DNA from: Bog-473 sp963807775
GTDB lineage: Bacteria > Actinomycetota > Acidimicrobiia > Acidimicrobiales > RAAP-2
Length of the DNA stretch: 64,000 nucleotides
NCBI GenBank assembly: GCA_963807775.1
Contig: CAWECY010000004.1
Span: 310,001 to 374,000 of the forward strand
Direction: 5' to 3'
Under the pieces are notes generated by a model. It made no database searches and was not told the origin of the DNA. It saw only the letters and a list, made by a program, of their open reading frames with translations. Below, piece by piece: positions 61,884 through 64,000 of the stretch. A program made the translations under genes and the position numbers. How positions within the stretch are numbered: the first letter of the stretch is position 1; each line of letters begins with the position of its first letter.

Positions 61884-62658
61884 CGGACGGCCGGGAACAC
61901 GATCCCGGGCCGGACTGCGACGCGACGGACGCTGAGCGCCCCCCCTAGACCCGGGAGAACGAGACCACCTCATTGAGGCCAACCTGGGCCTGGCCCACCA
62001 GTTGGCGCGCCGCTTCCTGCACCGCGGGGAGCCTCTGGACGACCTGGAGCAGGTGGCGTCGGTGGCCCTGGTCAAGTCGGTCGACCGCTTCGACCCGTCG
62101 CGCGGGGTCGACTTCGCCCCCTTCGCCACCCGCACCATCATCGGCGAGCTCAAGCGCCACTTCCGCGACAAAGGTTGGGCGGTGCGGGCGAGCCGACGGG
62201 TGCAGGAGCTCTACCTCGAACTCGGGCACTCGACGGCCACGCTGGTGCAGCAGCTGGGTCGCAACCCGACCGTGGCCGAGCTGGCCGAGGCCACCGGGGC
62301 CACCGAGGAAGCGGTCATCGAGGCCATTGAGGCGGGCCAGGGGTACCGCGCCGCGTCCATTGACGCCCCCGAGAGCGACGAGGACCCGTTGCTGTCGCGG
62401 CTGGGCGAGCACGACGGCGGCTACGACTCGGTGGAGGACCGGGCCCTCCTCGGCCCGGCCATGGCCGCCCTGCCGGTCCGTGAACAGTCGATCCTGCGCA
62501 TGCGCTTCGTAGAAGGCCTGACCCAGTCCGAGATCGCCTCGGCCGTGGGCGTGAGCCAGATGCACGTGTCGCGGCTGCTGACCTCGAGCCTCCAGAAGCT
62601 GCGTGACGGCATCGGCCGGTCCGGTCCCGAGCCGGGCGCCGAGCCCGGCGCCAACTGA
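61880..62658 (+). CDS. SigB/SigF/SigG-type sigma factor, one frameshift
   Basis: About 259 aa. GTG 61880 overlaps the anti-sigma stop (GTGA), but that frame ends after 22 codons. One missing C in the C7 run 61939-61945 joins it to LDPGERDHLIEANLGLAHQL, the region 1.2/2 opening. Then DDLEQVASVALVKSVDRFD (region 2), ELKRHFRDKGWAVRASRRVQ (region 3) and LTQSEIASAVGVSQMHVSRLL (region 4 HTH) follow. General-stress type sigma controlled by the two genes before it. Confidence 0.9.
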
Positions 62659-62817
62659 CGACGATTTCAGGCAGCAGATAGCCGCTGGTGCCCCGAAAAG
62701 GGTGCCTGAGGGCACCGTACCCGGTCGAGAACGGAGCAACTCCCCCGAAAATCTGAGCATTTCTGGCGCGGCTTGAGTATGGTGCGGCCAGATTCCTTCA
62801 CGAGAACGGGGGCGGCC

Positions 62818-64000
62818 ATGGTGCACCTCGATGCCACGCTGGCGCACGAAAAGGAAGCGGGCGAAAAGGGCCTGAAGGAAGGCGCGCTCGGCTTCATCTC
62901 CTCGGTCGTGGTGGGCGTCGCCTCCACGGCACCGGCCTACAGCCTGGCCGCCACGCTCGGCTTCGTGGTCATCGCCATCGCCGGGCTGCAGGCGCCCATC
63001 ATCACCATCCTGGCCTTCGTCCCGATGCTGCTCATCTCGTATGGCTACAAGGCGATGAACAGCGCCGACCCCGACTGTGGCACCACCTTCACCTGGGCGA
63101 CCCGGGCCTTCGGGCCCAAGACGGGTTGGCTGGGCGGCTGGGGGATCGTCGCCGCCGACATCCTGGTGATGGCCAGCCTGGCCCAGATCGCCGGCCAGTA
63201 CGTGTTCCTTCTCTTCAATGCCGACACGATCGGGCACAACGCGGACAGCGGCTGGGTGCTCCTCGTGGGGATCTTGTGGATCGTGGCCATGACGGCCATC
63301 TGCTACGTCGGGATCGAGATCTCGGCCAACTTCCAGAAGGCGCTCCTCGGGATCGAGCTGACCATGCTCACGGTGCTCGCGGTAGTCGCCCTCTACAAGG
63401 TGGGCGCGGGCACGGCCCCGCTCGGTCACCTCACCCCGAGCTGGTCCTGGTTCAACCCGTTCGCCGTGCCGGGCCCGGAGAGCTTCATGGTCGGTCTCAC
63501 CCTGATGCTCTTCATCTACTGGGGGTGGGACACCGCGGTGTCGGTCAACGAGGAGACCAAGGAGCGCGACAAGATCCCGGGCCGGGCCGCCGTCGCGTCC
63601 ACGTTCATCCTCCTGGCCATTTACGCCGTCGTGATCATCGCCGCCCAGTCCTATGCGGGCGTCGGGACCCACGGGATCGGGCTCTCCAATCCGAACAATG
63701 TCGGCGACGTCCTGTCGGTGCTCGGATCGTCGATCTTCGGCACATCGGGGTTCGGGAGCTTCCTCTCCCACCTCCTCCTCCTCATGGTGCTCAGCTCGGC
63801 CGCCGCCTCGACCCAGACCACGATCCTGCCCACCGCCCGCACCACGCTGTCCATGGCCGTCTTCAAGGCCATCCCGGACGCCTTCGGCAGAATCCACCGG
63901 CGTTACCTCACGCCGACGGTGTCGACACTCACCATGGGCGGCATCTCCATCGTGCTCTACGTGGTCCTGAACTACGTGTCCAACGGCAACAGTGTGATCG
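62818..64000 (+). CDS. APC family amino acid permease (partial, cut by window end)
   Basis: 394 codons from ATG 62818 to the window edge, no stop. KGLKEGALGFISSVVVGVAS is the APC family first helix with its G-rich break; DPDCGTTFTWATRAFGPKTG and YWGWDTAVSVNEETKERDKI are the next signature blocks. At least nine helices are visible. It would import an amino acid or amine with H+ or Na+. A 159-bp gap separates it from the sigma gene. Confidence 0.88.
   Translation, partial: MVHLDATLAHEKEAGEKGLKEGALGFISSVVVGVASTAPAYSLAATLGFVVIAIAGLQAPIITILAFVPMLLISYGYKAMNSADPDCGTTFTWATRAFGPKTGWLGGWGIVAADILVMASLAQIAGQYVFLLFNADTIGHNADSGWVLLVGILWIVAMTAICYVGIEISANFQKALLGIELTMLTVLAVVALYKVGAGTAPLGHLTPSWSWFNPFAVPGPESFMVGLTLMLFIYWGWDTAVSVNEETKERDKIPGRAAVASTFILLAIYAVVIIAAQSYAGVGTHGIGLSNPNNVGDVLSVLGSSIFGTSGFGSFLSHLLLLMVLSSAAASTQTTILPTARTTLSMAVFKAIPDAFGRIHRRYLTPTVSTLTMGGISIVLYVVLNYVSNGNSVI

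Overview
The window is very GC-rich bacterial DNA (about 70% by eye) with dense, often overlapping genes and frequent GTG starts. It suggests a free-living actinomycete-type bacterium. Sequence-based reasons are two mycothiol-dependent maleylpyruvate-isomerase-fold proteins, resuscitation/transglycosylase-like wall enzymes, a DipZ-type CcdA-thioredoxin fusion, an LAXTG (class E sortase) anchor, a SpoIIE/STAS/RsbW/SigF partner-switching module and TAnnnT -10 boxes placed so close to start codons that leaderless mRNAs are likely. An Acidimicrobiia-like soil or water organism is my inference only. I see no tRNA, rRNA, CRISPR array or insertion sequence.

Layout. 1-7.4 kb: a membrane flippase-like protein with an embedded kinase-like region, a fatty-acid hydroxylase, mycothiol-enzyme relatives, an ArsR/SRPBCC pair, a flavin reductase and an isochorismatase-fold protein with altered active-site residues. 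7.4-10.6 kb: an unusual locus with a nucleotidyltransferase, a Tat-exported Ser/Thr/Gly-rich LAYTG protein, an HprK-like kinase and a PqqD-like protein. 10.7-17 kb: two PhyH dioxygenases with a GNAT and an enoyl-CoA hydratase, a DUF5666-like secreted protein with repeats, and a P450/ferredoxin/hydrolase operon. 17-25.2 kb: MFS exporter with divergent TetR, a GT-C-like membrane protein, SDR, VOC protein, Baeyer-Villiger-type monooxygenase and quinone-reductase-like MDR. 25.4-36 kb: mostly minus-strand catabolic or housekeeping genes (zwf, amidohydrolase, nitroreductase, SDRs, nuclease/phosphatase, methyltransferase, nitrilase-fold protein lacking its Cys, agmatinase-like, serine hydrolase). 36-44.5 kb: a complete kdp potassium system, with KdpD split between two divergent genes. 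44.5-57.2 kb: nucleosidase, LEH-like enzyme, tandem wall-lytic paralogs beside a perfect CRP-type site, acyl-CoA ligase, DipZ, GH1 glucosidase, ABC exporter and an orphan ParA. 57.2-62.7 kb: SpoIIE phosphatase divergent from STAS, RsbW-like and SigF-like genes, with SigF-type promoters facing both ways. The window ends inside an APC permease.

Seven otherwise well-conserved genes carry one single-base frameshift each (near 8184, 8848, 15048, 17986, 20224, 33251 and 61942), several in G or C runs. Because the reading frames on both sides are intact and family-like, uncorrected sequencing error is more likely than gene decay; I list each as one gene.

The most interesting parts are the HprK-like/PqqD/nucleotidyltransferase/LAYTG locus, the divergent SigF-type promoters of the stress module, the split KdpD with phased repeats before kdp, and the CRP site next to the domain-swapped wall-enzyme paralogs.
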